Source of the DNA: Woeseia sp.
GTDB taxonomy: Bacteria; Pseudomonadota; Gammaproteobacteria; Steroidobacterales; Woeseiaceae
DNA: 9,934 nt
Assembly: GCA_018701055.1 (NCBI GenBank)
Contig: JABIUH010000207.1
Coordinates: forward strand, 1 to 9,934
Reading direction: 5' to 3'
How positions within the stretch are numbered: position 1 is the stretch's first letter; the number at the start of each line of letters is the position of its first letter. Positions 1-5,036 of this stretch are shown here, one piece after another. The notes below the pieces were generated by a model, which had not been told where the DNA came from, did no database searches, and saw only the letters and a program-made list of their open reading frames with translations. The translations under genes were made by a program, and so were the position numbers.

Positions 1-126
1 AAGGCGGATATATTTGATTACATCGAACGTTTTTATAATCGCAAACGTCGGCATGGTTATCTTGGTAATATAAGTCCGGCAGCATTTGAGAAACGTAACC
101 AAAACCTATTTCCAACGGTCCATTAA
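1..126 (+). CDS. IS3-family transposase, C-terminal end (partial)
   Basis: The frame is open from the window edge to a TAA at 124-126 and gives 41 residues. It carries the typical end of the IS3-family rve/DDE integrase domain: FDYIERFYNRKRRHGYL followed by ISPAAFE. This matches the family pattern of an aromatic-rich helix with YN, an RRH, and a SPxxFE near the C terminus. The catalytic DDE residues lie outside the window, so the completeness of the gene cannot be judged. The family call is established knowledge applied to a visible motif; the subgroup is not assigned. Confidence 0.9.
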   Translation, partial: KADIFDYIERFYNRKRRHGYLGNISPAAFEKRNQNLFPTVH

Positions 127-127
127 A

Positions 128-141
128 CCGGGGTCGAACCA
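128..141 (+). repeat. possible right terminal inverted repeat of the IS3 element
   Basis: Directly after the transposase stop comes CCGGGGTCGAACCA. Read from the outside inward it starts TGGTTCGACCCCGG. IS3-family ends normally begin with TG and lie within a few dozen bases of the transposase stop, so this is the natural place for the right end. The left end is outside the window and cannot be compared, and no target duplication can be checked. Confidence 0.4.
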
Positions 142-164
142 GTGCTCGGAAGTCGGACGGAAAA

Positions 165-200
165 TCTAGAACGTCCGCTCTGGACGCAAAGCAGACGTTA
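165..200. repeat. palindromic intergenic repeat, copy 1
   Basis: AACGTCCGCT at 170-179 is answered by AGCAGACGTT at 190-199. This gives a 10-bp imperfect stem (one mismatch) around a 10-base loop. The left arm with its flank (TCT, then GAACGTCCGCT) recurs at 4226-4239 beside the IS1182 element. The arm sequence therefore looks like a dispersed repeat, not a one-off hairpin. It sits between the IS3 remnant and the oxidoreductase gene and has no T-run, so it is not an obvious terminator. Confidence 0.6.
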
Positions 201-373
201 AACGAAATAACCAGGCAGTAAAGTGAGTTGTTTTGGCGCTAGTTACGAATTGCAAGCCGTCGCAAAATGAATAAAAATAAACGGGAAACGATCCAGAGCA
301 AACATAATTCTCGATGGGACACAAAACTAATACGGAGTCAGGGGATTTCCTGGTAATTCTGTCGGACGCTTAT

Positions 374-1594
374 ATGGATAAACGAACGCTTCTAAAATTG
401 TTAACAGCCGTTGCAGTGGCTGGTTGCGGACAGCAGTCTTCTACGACGAAACGCCTTCGGGTTGTGGTCGCGGGGGCGGGAATTGTCGGTGCGTCGATTG
501 CATATCATCTTGCGAAATCAGGCGCATCGGTTACGGTTATCGACAAACAGGGCCCGGCGACTCACGCCAGCCGGGGAACGTTTGCATGGGTCAATGCGAC
601 CTGGGCTAAGCAGCCGCGACACTACCACGCACTCAACCGTGACAGTTTGGCGGATTGGCGACAATTACAAAAATTGCTAAATTTGCCGGTCAGATGGGGA
701 GGATCACTTGAATGGTTCGATGGTGTGGATCGTCAGGAAAAACTTGTTGCGCAAATTGCCGAGCAGGTTGAATGGGGTGAACCGGCACGTATGGTCGACG
801 CTTCAGAATTTGCGACTCTTGAGCCACACGTCAAATTCGACAAGGCTGCTATCGCAGCGTACTCGCCAAATGATGGCGCCGTTGACCCAGTACTGGCAAC
901 GCAAATGCTGCTCAACGCGGCAGAACGACTCGGTGCGACCGTTAGTTATCCGAGTGAACTCATGGACGCGTCAACGTCGGGCGGAAGATTGACCTCCGTC
1001 GTGACCTCCACTGGATCAATCGAAGCCGACCGACTTGTCCTCGCAACTGGAGCGGCATTCGAACTGCCCAAGAGCATTGCGGGTATCGACATTCCGCAAA
1101 GATCAACTCCAGGCATTATCGCCGTTACGGAACCGATGACACGACTCCTTAATCATGTCATTGCCGCTCCCGGAATTCATATGCATCAACGTGATGATGG
1201 TCGGGTTGTAATCGGTGAGCAGGATGGCGCTCCTCAAAATGAAGCGCATACGATTCGTCTCGAAGGACGCCCGAATGATTTTCCAGTTCAGGAAATTGCG
1301 AGGCAGCACGGCAACCGTATGCTGAGTATTGCAAAGCAATTCGTACCTGGTATGGCGGATGCTGTAATCCACGACGCCTACGTCGGCTGGCGACCGCTGC
1401 CAATTGATGGACATCCTGTTTTGGGCGCAACCCCAGCCAACCCCGATTTTTATCTCGCCATCATGCACAGTGGAGTTTCATTGGCACCGATTGTCGGCCA
1501 GCTCGTTGCGCATGAATTGACACAGGCTGCAACAATCGAAAGATTGGAACAATTTCGGCCTACCCGAACTTTCCAGAACGTAAAACTTTACTAG
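374..1594 (+). CDS. FAD-dependent oxidoreductase, DAO family, predicted lipoprotein
   Basis: A 406-residue protein of the D-amino-acid oxidase/dehydrogenase-like (DAO) fold. These enzymes oxidise amines or amino acids with FAD; the substrate cannot be read here. The dinucleotide-binding motif GAGIVG is at residues 34-39, with an acidic residue (D57) ending the second strand. The C-terminal FAD-contacting segment is GWRPLPIDGHPVLG at about 338-351, followed by HSG at 365-367, and the total length is normal. I chose ATG 374 over the in-frame ATG 314 because 374 gives a clean leader: MDKRTLLK, a hydrophobic stretch, then a lipobox VAGC with Cys18. The leader's KR pair resembles a Tat motif variant, which would suit export of a folded flavoprotein. 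Neither start has a good Shine-Dalgarno sequence. It stands alone: an IS remnant lies upstream and the next gene is convergent. Confidence 0.88.
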   Translation: MDKRTLLKLLTAVAVAGCGQQSSTTKRLRVVVAGAGIVGASIAYHLAKSGASVTVIDKQGPATHASRGTFAWVNATWAKQPRHYHALNRDSLADWRQLQKLLNLPVRWGGSLEWFDGVDRQEKLVAQIAEQVEWGEPARMVDASEFATLEPHVKFDKAAIAAYSPNDGAVDPVLATQMLLNAAERLGATVSYPSELMDASTSGGRLTSVVTSTGSIEADRLVLATGAAFELPKSIAGIDIPQRSTPGIIAVTEPMTRLLNHVIAAPGIHMHQRDDGRVVIGEQDGAPQNEAHTIRLEGRPNDFPVQEIARQHGNRMLSIAKQFVPGMADAVIHDAYVGWRPLPIDGHPVLGATPANPDFYLAIMHSGVSLAPIVGQLVAHELTQAATIERLEQFRPTRTFQNVKLY

Positions 1595-1626
1595 CACCAA
1601 TTTAGCAACCCTTGTCTTGACGCTGC

Positions 1627-1711
1627 ATGTCTGTTTGTGGCCGTAAGCGGCCATTCAGATTTAGGTATTTCAGCCGATTGAATGTCAGCCTTTACCCTAA
1701 CGCGGTCGTTC
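1627..1711. repeat. two degenerate hairpins related to the palindromic repeat
   Basis: AGCGGCCATTCAG at 1646-1658 and a similar CGCGGTCGTTCAG at 1701-1713 are each preceded by partly complementary arms. ATGTCTGTTT begins at 1628, and GAATGTCAGC is at 1680-1689. Inside the first there is also a perfect GGCCG/CGGCC stem with loop TAAG (1639-1652). The arms resemble the AACGTCCGCT/AGCGGACATT arms at 170-199 and 4230-4258 but carry several mismatches. I read this as a diverged copy of the same intergenic element. Relatedness is by eye only. Confidence 0.4.
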
Positions 1712-1925
1712 AGTAATGATCTCGTAAACCAACGCACCGGACCGAGGTGAATTGAAGCGGTACAGGCGCGTGACTAGAATTTGCCTAACATGTACTGGCG
1801 TTAACCAGCACTTACAAACACTTAGAGAACTACGGACGCTCTCTGCGTTAAAGGATTTCGAGAACTTAGGTGCCGCCCTGTTGCATCTGTAGGACGTTAC
1901 TGGACTGCTCGAACATATTCTGAAA
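1712..1925. other. non-coding stretch, nothing recognised
   Basis: Between the hairpins downstream of the oxidoreductase and the terminator-like stem at 1926 I see no convincing ORF, no tRNA-like fold and no clear promoter. Together with 1595-1711 this forms the convergent gap between the oxidoreductase and the small secreted protein. Confidence 0.5.
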
Positions 1926-1947
1926 GTGGCCGGATTTCTCCGGCCAC
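1926..1947 (-). terminator. strong hairpin, probable terminator
   Basis: A perfect 9-bp stem, GTGGCCGGA paired with TCCGGCCAC, closes a 4-base loop. It lies 11 bases past the stop of the minus-strand SnoaL-like gene (1959). On the minus strand the stem is followed only by TTTC, so the U-tract is short. Stem strength and position fit a transcription terminator in a convergent gap, possibly serving both strands. Confidence 0.6.
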
Positions 1948-1958
1948 CATCGAGTCAT

Positions 1959-2441
1959 TTAATTGCCACCAGCAGGTGACGCATGTGCGTGAGCGATTCC
2001 CCATTGGCCGCCTTCCTTGACAAGAACCAAGGTAATCCATGTCGGCTGGCCCGCTGATGCTGGCTGATTATGTGGAAAGTAATTGTAGACTTGCACGAAG
2101 CTCGCTACAGCAACATTGCCGTAGATTGCGACCTGTGGTGATTCGATCGACGTTACGATCCGCGTCTTACCGCCATTTACAGCCTCGCTTGCTGCCGCAT
2201 TCGCTTTTTGAATCTGCAGATTCTGCGCCTGATCAGACCGTCGTTGTCCAGCGACGATGTGTACGCGCTCGGCCCTTATCATCTCGGCTTGCGCATCCAG
2301 ATCGCCCTCCAAGTCTCCATATTGGTGAATTACCGCCAGAACATCGTCTTCGTCGTCGGCAAAGGCATTCGGTGCAAAGATCATTCCTGCCAGTACAACA
2401 ATCAATGTGGTGAGGCTGCCAGCTCGTTTAATGTTTAACAT
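1959..2441 (-). CDS. secreted SnoaL/NTF2-like protein
   Basis: A 160-residue protein with a Sec signal peptide: positive MLNIKRAG, a hydrophobic core, and cleavage expected after ANAFA at residue 28. The mature part fits the SnoaL-like/DUF4440 version of the NTF2 fold. It has an N-terminal helix (VLAVIHQYGDLEGDLDAQAEMI is the start of this region), a middle strand VAIYGNVAVASFV, and a last pair of strands TWITLVLVKEGGQWGIAHAH. Such proteins range from isomerases to simple ligand-binding folds; no catalytic role is visible. The start is supported by GAGGAG at 2450-2455 with 8 bases to the ATG. The gene is alone on its strand, with the IS1182 element behind its promoter region and a terminator-like stem after its stop. 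The family call is by fold-level pattern, so moderate. Confidence 0.75.
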   Translation of the reverse strand: MLNIKRAGSLTTLIVVLAGMIFAPNAFADDEDDVLAVIHQYGDLEGDLDAQAEMIRAERVHIVAGQRRSDQAQNLQIQKANAAASEAVNGGKTRIVTSIESPQVAIYGNVAVASFVQVYNYFPHNQPASAGQPTWITLVLVKEGGQWGIAHAHASPAGGN

Positions 2442-2449
2442 GGTTATTT

Positions 2450-2455
2450 CTCCTC
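2450..2455 (-). promoter_or_regulatory. ribosome binding site of the SnoaL-like gene
   Basis: GAGGAG on the minus strand, 8 bases before the ATG at 2439-2441. It is a near-consensus Shine-Dalgarno sequence and fixes this start. Confidence 0.8.
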
Positions 2456-2570
2456 GTTTTTGTTCTTACATTAGGAAGGTCATCAAACTTATCGTCTGGC
2501 AGCCCTTTGGATCGCTTTTTGACGCTCCTTAAAGATAGCAGAAGGTCGGTGAATAGCAAGGCAGCGAGGT

Positions 2571-2590
2571 TTGCGGCCGCTTCTGGCCGA
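2571..2590. repeat. left part of a palindromic repeat split by IS1182 insertion
   Basis: TTGCGGCCGCTTCTGGCCGA abuts the left end of the IS1182 element. Joining it to the right flank at 4193 restores CTTCTGGCCGAAACCAGCC. This runs on toward the hairpin at 4230-4258 and resembles the CGAACCAG context before copy 1 (135-142). I infer that the IS landed inside one copy of the repeat family. Confidence 0.4.
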
Positions 2591-2606
2591 GGCTGTGTGA
2601 AAACTC
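2585..2606 (+). repeat. IS1182 left inverted repeat
   Basis: Core CTGTGTGAAAACTC at 2593-2606, matched by its complement at the other end. It lies about 100 bases beyond the transposase stop. Confidence 0.85.
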
Positions 2607-2703
2607 ATCATAAACCATCGATTCCGCTTCATTATTTCAGCTTCTCGCCGATACGTTTTCGATATTTATCATATTCGTTGTGATTTTTTCGACGCGAATG
2701 AGC

Positions 2704-4125
2704 TTATGCTCGGATCGCTGCCAGGATTTCCTTCGTTCCCAGTATATTGATGGCTCGTTTCATGTTGTAAGCGAGGACATGCAAGCTCATCTCGGTACTC
2801 ACCCTCGGCAATGTCTTCATCTGGAAGTGCGTTGCACCCATCCATGACTTAAGGGTGCCGAATGGATGTTCGACGGTTTCTCGTCGTGAGCGCATCGCAT
2901 CCGGCTTCTCGTCGAGGCGTGCCTGGGCGCGATCAAGAACGTCCGCATGCACCCAACGACTGACACGACGTTCCTTCCCAGTAGTGCACTGTTCCTTGAT
3001 CGTGCAGCTCGAGCATGCCGAGGTCCAGTAGCGCTTCATCTTCTTGCCCTTATCGGTTGTTGTTGTCCGATGCGTTAGGCGTTGCTCGGCCGGGCACTCG
3101 TACTCGTCGTCTTTATCGATGTAGGTAAAAGCGGCACGATCGAACAGACCTTTGGCCTTGTTGCCCGAGGTCTTTGGCTTAGGTAAATACGTATCGATAC
3201 CAGCCTGCTCGCAAGCCCGGATCTCATCGCCGTTGTAGTAGCCGCGATCCGCAACGACATCCAAAGTGTCTCGTTGCAGAACGATCTTCGCTTGTTTCGC
3301 TACATTGGCGAGCTGGCTGCGGTCGCGGCCAACGTTGGTCACTTCGTGCGCAATGATCAGGTGATGCTGACTATCTACCGCGCTCTGTACGTTGTAGGCC
3401 ACTACGCCTGTGCCCCGGCTGATCATTGAGCGTACATCGGGGTCGGTCAATGAGAGCTGTTTGTCCGGTGCCTCAAGCATCCGGATTTCATGCTTTTTTA
3501 GCCGTGACATCTCCTCTCTCAACCGAGTGATCTTCTTTTTCAGCACCGGACCTTTATCCTCGTCCGTCTCGGTCGCATCGACCTCGGTCAGTTGCTCGAG
3601 GTAGCGATCCACGCTCGCCTCAACCGCCGCCAGGCGACGCTTCATCTTCGCGCGTGTAAAGTTCTTGTCGCGGTTGTTCACCGCCTTGAACTTGCTGCCG
3701 TCGATCGCAACCAGAGTGTTGTTCAACAGCCCGAGCTTGCGGCAGAGCATCACAAACTCGCGACACACCAGGCGTATCGCTTCACCGTTGTCCTTTCTGA
3801 AGTCTGCAATCGTCTTGAAGTCCGGTGCCAGGCGCCCGGTTAGCCACATCAGATCCACGTTGCGTTGCGCTGCACGTTCCAGGCGGCGGCTTGACTGTTC
3901 CTGGTTCAGATAACCGTACACGTACAGTTTCAACATCACCTTCGGGTGGTAGCTCTGTCGCCCCGTGGCGTTGGGCTCTGTTCTAAAGCCAAGTCCCAAA
4001 ATATCCAGATCATCGATAAATACATCGACTACTCGAACCGAACTGTCTTCGGCCACGTAATCGTCGATGCGTTCCGGAAACAATGTCGCCTGCGTTCGGT
4101 CTTGGCCTTCGATAAAACCACTCAT
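2704..4125 (-). CDS. IS1182-family transposase (DDE)
   Basis: A 473-residue transposase that cuts and joins the IS ends. The N-terminal DUF772-like region includes YHPKVMLKLYVYGYL (59-73) and APDFKTIADFRKDN (100-113). The DDE residues are visible as D142 in VAIDGSKF, D293 in VADRGYYNG and E417 in RRETVEHPFG. A charged, coiled-coil-like stretch spans about 160-215, and a cysteine cluster (C344, C371, C374, C380) falls between D293 and E417, as is usual in this family. I use the ATG at 4123-4125. The open frame runs back to 4206, but that extension crosses the right inverted repeat and the flank outside the element, and MSGFIEGQDR is the family-like N terminus. The Shine-Dalgarno signal is weak. 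No frameshift or stop is seen, so the enzyme is probably active. Confidence 0.93.
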   Translation of the reverse strand: MSGFIEGQDRTQATLFPERIDDYVAEDSSVRVVDVFIDDLDILGLGFRTEPNATGRQSYHPKVMLKLYVYGYLNQEQSSRRLERAAQRNVDLMWLTGRLAPDFKTIADFRKDNGEAIRLVCREFVMLCRKLGLLNNTLVAIDGSKFKAVNNRDKNFTRAKMKRRLAAVEASVDRYLEQLTEVDATETDEDKGPVLKKKITRLREEMSRLKKHEIRMLEAPDKQLSLTDPDVRSMISRGTGVVAYNVQSAVDSQHHLIIAHEVTNVGRDRSQLANVAKQAKIVLQRDTLDVVADRGYYNGDEIRACEQAGIDTYLPKPKTSGNKAKGLFDRAAFTYIDKDDEYECPAEQRLTHRTTTTDKGKKMKRYWTSACSSCTIKEQCTTGKERRVSRWVHADVLDRAQARLDEKPDAMRSRRETVEHPFGTLKSWMGATHFQMKTLPRVSTEMSLHVLAYNMKRAINILGTKEILAAIRA

Positions 4126-4153
4126 CGCACACACACTCTTACCGGAAAGCATG

Positions 4154-4159
4154 ATTATA
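4154..4159 (-). promoter_or_regulatory. -10 element of the transposase promoter
   Basis: A perfect TATAAT on the minus strand, about 28 bases before the transposase ATG. A -35 box at normal spacing would fall inside the right inverted repeat (TGTGTG, a poor match). This is a common IS arrangement in which the end sequence carries part of the promoter. Confidence 0.5.
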
Positions 4160-4168
4160 CTGGCTGTA

Positions 4169-4190
4169 GAGTTTTCACACAGACTCGGCC
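4169..4190 (-). repeat. IS1182 right inverted repeat
   Basis: GAGTTTTCACACAG begins at 4169 and is the complement of the left end, with one mismatch over 22 bases. It lies upstream of the transposase start and likely supplies part of its promoter. Confidence 0.85.
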
Positions 4191-4229
4191 GAAACCAGCC
4201 ACTCAAAGCAGCCGAAAACTACCAGTCTG

Positions 4230-4258
4230 AACGTCCGCTTTTTAGAAAAGCGGACATT
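4230..4258. repeat. palindromic intergenic repeat, copy 2 (best preserved)
   Basis: GTCCGCTTTT at 4233-4242 pairs perfectly with AAAAGCGGAC at 4246-4255 across a TAG loop. Beyond one mismatch the stem continues for two more pairs (AA/TT), 13 bp in all. The left arm GAACGTCCGCT is identical to the arm of copy 1 near position 170. A half-arm GCGGACGTT recurs at 4515-4523. It sits 39 bases outside the IS1182 right end. Confidence 0.65.
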
Positions 4259-4342
4259 TTGATGCTAATGCGGTAGCAAGTCGATTTCTAGACAAAACGC
4301 CCAGATATAGAGTGTGTAATTTCTCGTTTCGTCGCCCATCGT

Positions 4343-4501
4343 ATGACCATGCCCACACGTATTTACATTGAAGCGATTCTCGCTAATGAAAGTTTGGCTG
4401 ATCAAGTATGGGAATGCTGGAATCGAGATTCCATTGATAAACACTTGGCTGCTATCGCCTGGTTCCTAATCGCAGTCGGAAGCCCACGAAGAACCCCCTG
4501 A
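4343..4501 (+). CDS. small ORF, 52 residues, function unknown
   Basis: ATG 4343 to TGA 4499-4501, with a second in-frame ATG at 4349. The product has a protein-like pattern: RIYIEAILANESLADQVWE, then CWN, a short acidic helix (DSIDKHLA) and a hydrophobic WFLIAV before a basic tail. The regular alanine/leucine spacing and three tryptophans suggest a short helical protein, not chance translation. I cannot name a family. No Shine-Dalgarno sequence precedes either ATG. The ORF lies between the IS1182 flank and a decayed region, so it may be a leftover of something larger. Confidence 0.4.
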   Translation: MTMPTRIYIEAILANESLADQVWECWNRDSIDKHLAAIAWFLIAVGSPRRTP

Positions 4502-4678
4502 CTAGGCTTCCTCCGCGGACGTTGAACTGTCTTGGATGTGGATGCGCGGCGGCTGACTACGCTGCTGGTCAGGATCGAAGTGATTGTAGTACGTTGATTC
4601 GTTCGGGTTGTTCATTCGCACAATTCCCCGCAATCGGCGAAAAATTTTTAGGGGACTGCCCAATGTTGGCGAGTAACT
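4502..4678. other. non-coding, with a repeat half-arm
   Basis: Between the small ORF and the gltB fragment I see no ORF worth calling. GCGGACGTT at 4515-4523 matches one arm of the palindromic repeat. An AT-rich AAAAATTTTTA at 4640-4650 lies about 40 bases before the gltB start and could be what remains of its promoter. Confidence 0.4.
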
Positions 4679-4762
4679 GAGGACGGCATGACAAAATCTT
4701 TCACAAATGGATTAGTCGATTCAAGATTCGAACACGATAGCTGTGGCTTCGGCCTGATTGCC
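4679..4762 (+). pseudogene. gltB: 5' fragment of glutamate synthase large-subunit gene
   Basis: ATG 4688 opens a frame whose first 25 residues end in LVDSRFEHDSCGFGLIA. This is the N-terminal hallmark of GltB, the NADPH-dependent glutamate synthase large chain that makes glutamate from glutamine and 2-oxoglutarate. The Cys in SCGFG (residue 19) matches the glutaminase-domain nucleophile that becomes the mature N terminus. GAGGA at 4679-4683 precedes the ATG by 4 bases. After residue 25 the similarity stops abruptly, and the frame ends at a TAG after 26 more unrelated residues. The real protein is about 1,500 residues, so only the translation start survives, presumably after a deletion or recombination near 4762. 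Confidence 0.6.
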
Positions 4763-4873
4763 TATCGTCGCCCAACCGCCATCGACTGCGGACTGGAGTT
4801 GAACAAATGCCGCATCCACATCACCCTCCATCACATCACGTAGCGCGAATACATTCTTTTGATTAACGAACAC
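4721..4873 (-). pseudogene. remnant of an unidentified minus-strand gene, 3' end
   Basis: Read on the minus strand, the frame from a GTG at 4871-4873 to TGA at 4721-4723 gives 50 residues, including FALRDVMEGDVDAAFVQLQ and SAVDGGWA. The alanine/leucine spacing and the GDVDAAF...AVDGGW pattern resemble a TPR repeat near the end of a larger protein. There is no ribosome binding site, and a stop lies in the same frame just upstream. Its last 14 codons overlap the gltB fragment on the opposite strand, so part of this frame must be chance reading. Weak call. Confidence 0.3.
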
Positions 4874-4891
4874 AGGAAATATTTTCGTGTA

Positions 4892-5020
4892 TTACTTGCG
4901 CGGAATTCGATATTCCGGAAACGCCTCGTTCAGCTTGCGCTGAACAATGCTGTTATGTGCAACATTGAATAGCATGACCCGATCTATACGTACAAGAGCC
5001 CCGAAGTTTTGGTTCAACAC
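4892..5020 (-). CDS. small ORF downstream of the M3 peptidase, unknown
   Basis: A GTG at 5018-5020 has GAGG at 5028-5031 seven bases upstream, and the frame runs 42 residues to TAA at 4892-4894. The product reads plausibly (NFGALVRIDRVMLFNVAHNS, then a basic/acidic helix ending PEYRIPRK). I recognise no family. The gap to the stop of the M3 peptidase gene is only 16 bases, so it could be translated from the same message. It could equally be the tail of a lost gene, since the same frame continues past the stop into the TPR-like remnant at 4721-4873. Confidence 0.3.
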   Translation of the reverse strand: MLNQNFGALVRIDRVMLFNVAHNSIVQRKLNEAFPEYRIPRK

Positions 5021-5036
5021 CAAACTGCCTCTTTTC

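Larger units (their letters stand above)
2585..4190 (-). mobile_element. complete IS1182-family insertion sequence
   Basis: The element is bounded by 22-bp inverted repeats matching at 21 positions. The left end is 2585-2606 (GGCCGAG, then G, then CTGTGTGAAAACTC). The right end is 4169-4190, where the odd base is T when read inward. The transposase gene fills the interior on the minus strand. GGCCGA occurs at both outer edges (2585-2590 and 4187-4192). It could be a 6-base target duplication, but GGCC is self-complementary and overlaps the repeats, so the exact boundary is uncertain by about six bases. The ends are well preserved and the transposase is intact, so insertion may be fairly recent. 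Confidence 0.9.

Noticed and set aside
267..356. 29-codon ORF upstream of the oxidoreductase, considered as a leader peptide
   Set aside because: No ribosome binding site, no regulatory codon run and no attenuator-like hairpins after it; it looks like chance.
314..373. Upstream in-frame ATG of the FAD oxidoreductase
   Set aside because: It would place 20 polar residues before the signal peptide and destroy its N-terminal character, and its Shine-Dalgarno signal is no better.
1103..1468. Long minus-strand frames inside the oxidoreductase gene
   Set aside because: Antisense shadows of a well-supported coding frame; their translations show no domain features.
1712..1925. Possible tRNA or attachment-site remnant in the convergent gap
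   Set aside because: No cloverleaf arms, T-loop consensus or flanking direct repeats could be found by eye.
4126..4206. N-terminal extension of the IS1182 transposase frame
   Set aside because: It runs through the -10 element and the right inverted repeat into DNA outside the element. The family-like N terminus begins at the ATG 4123-4125.
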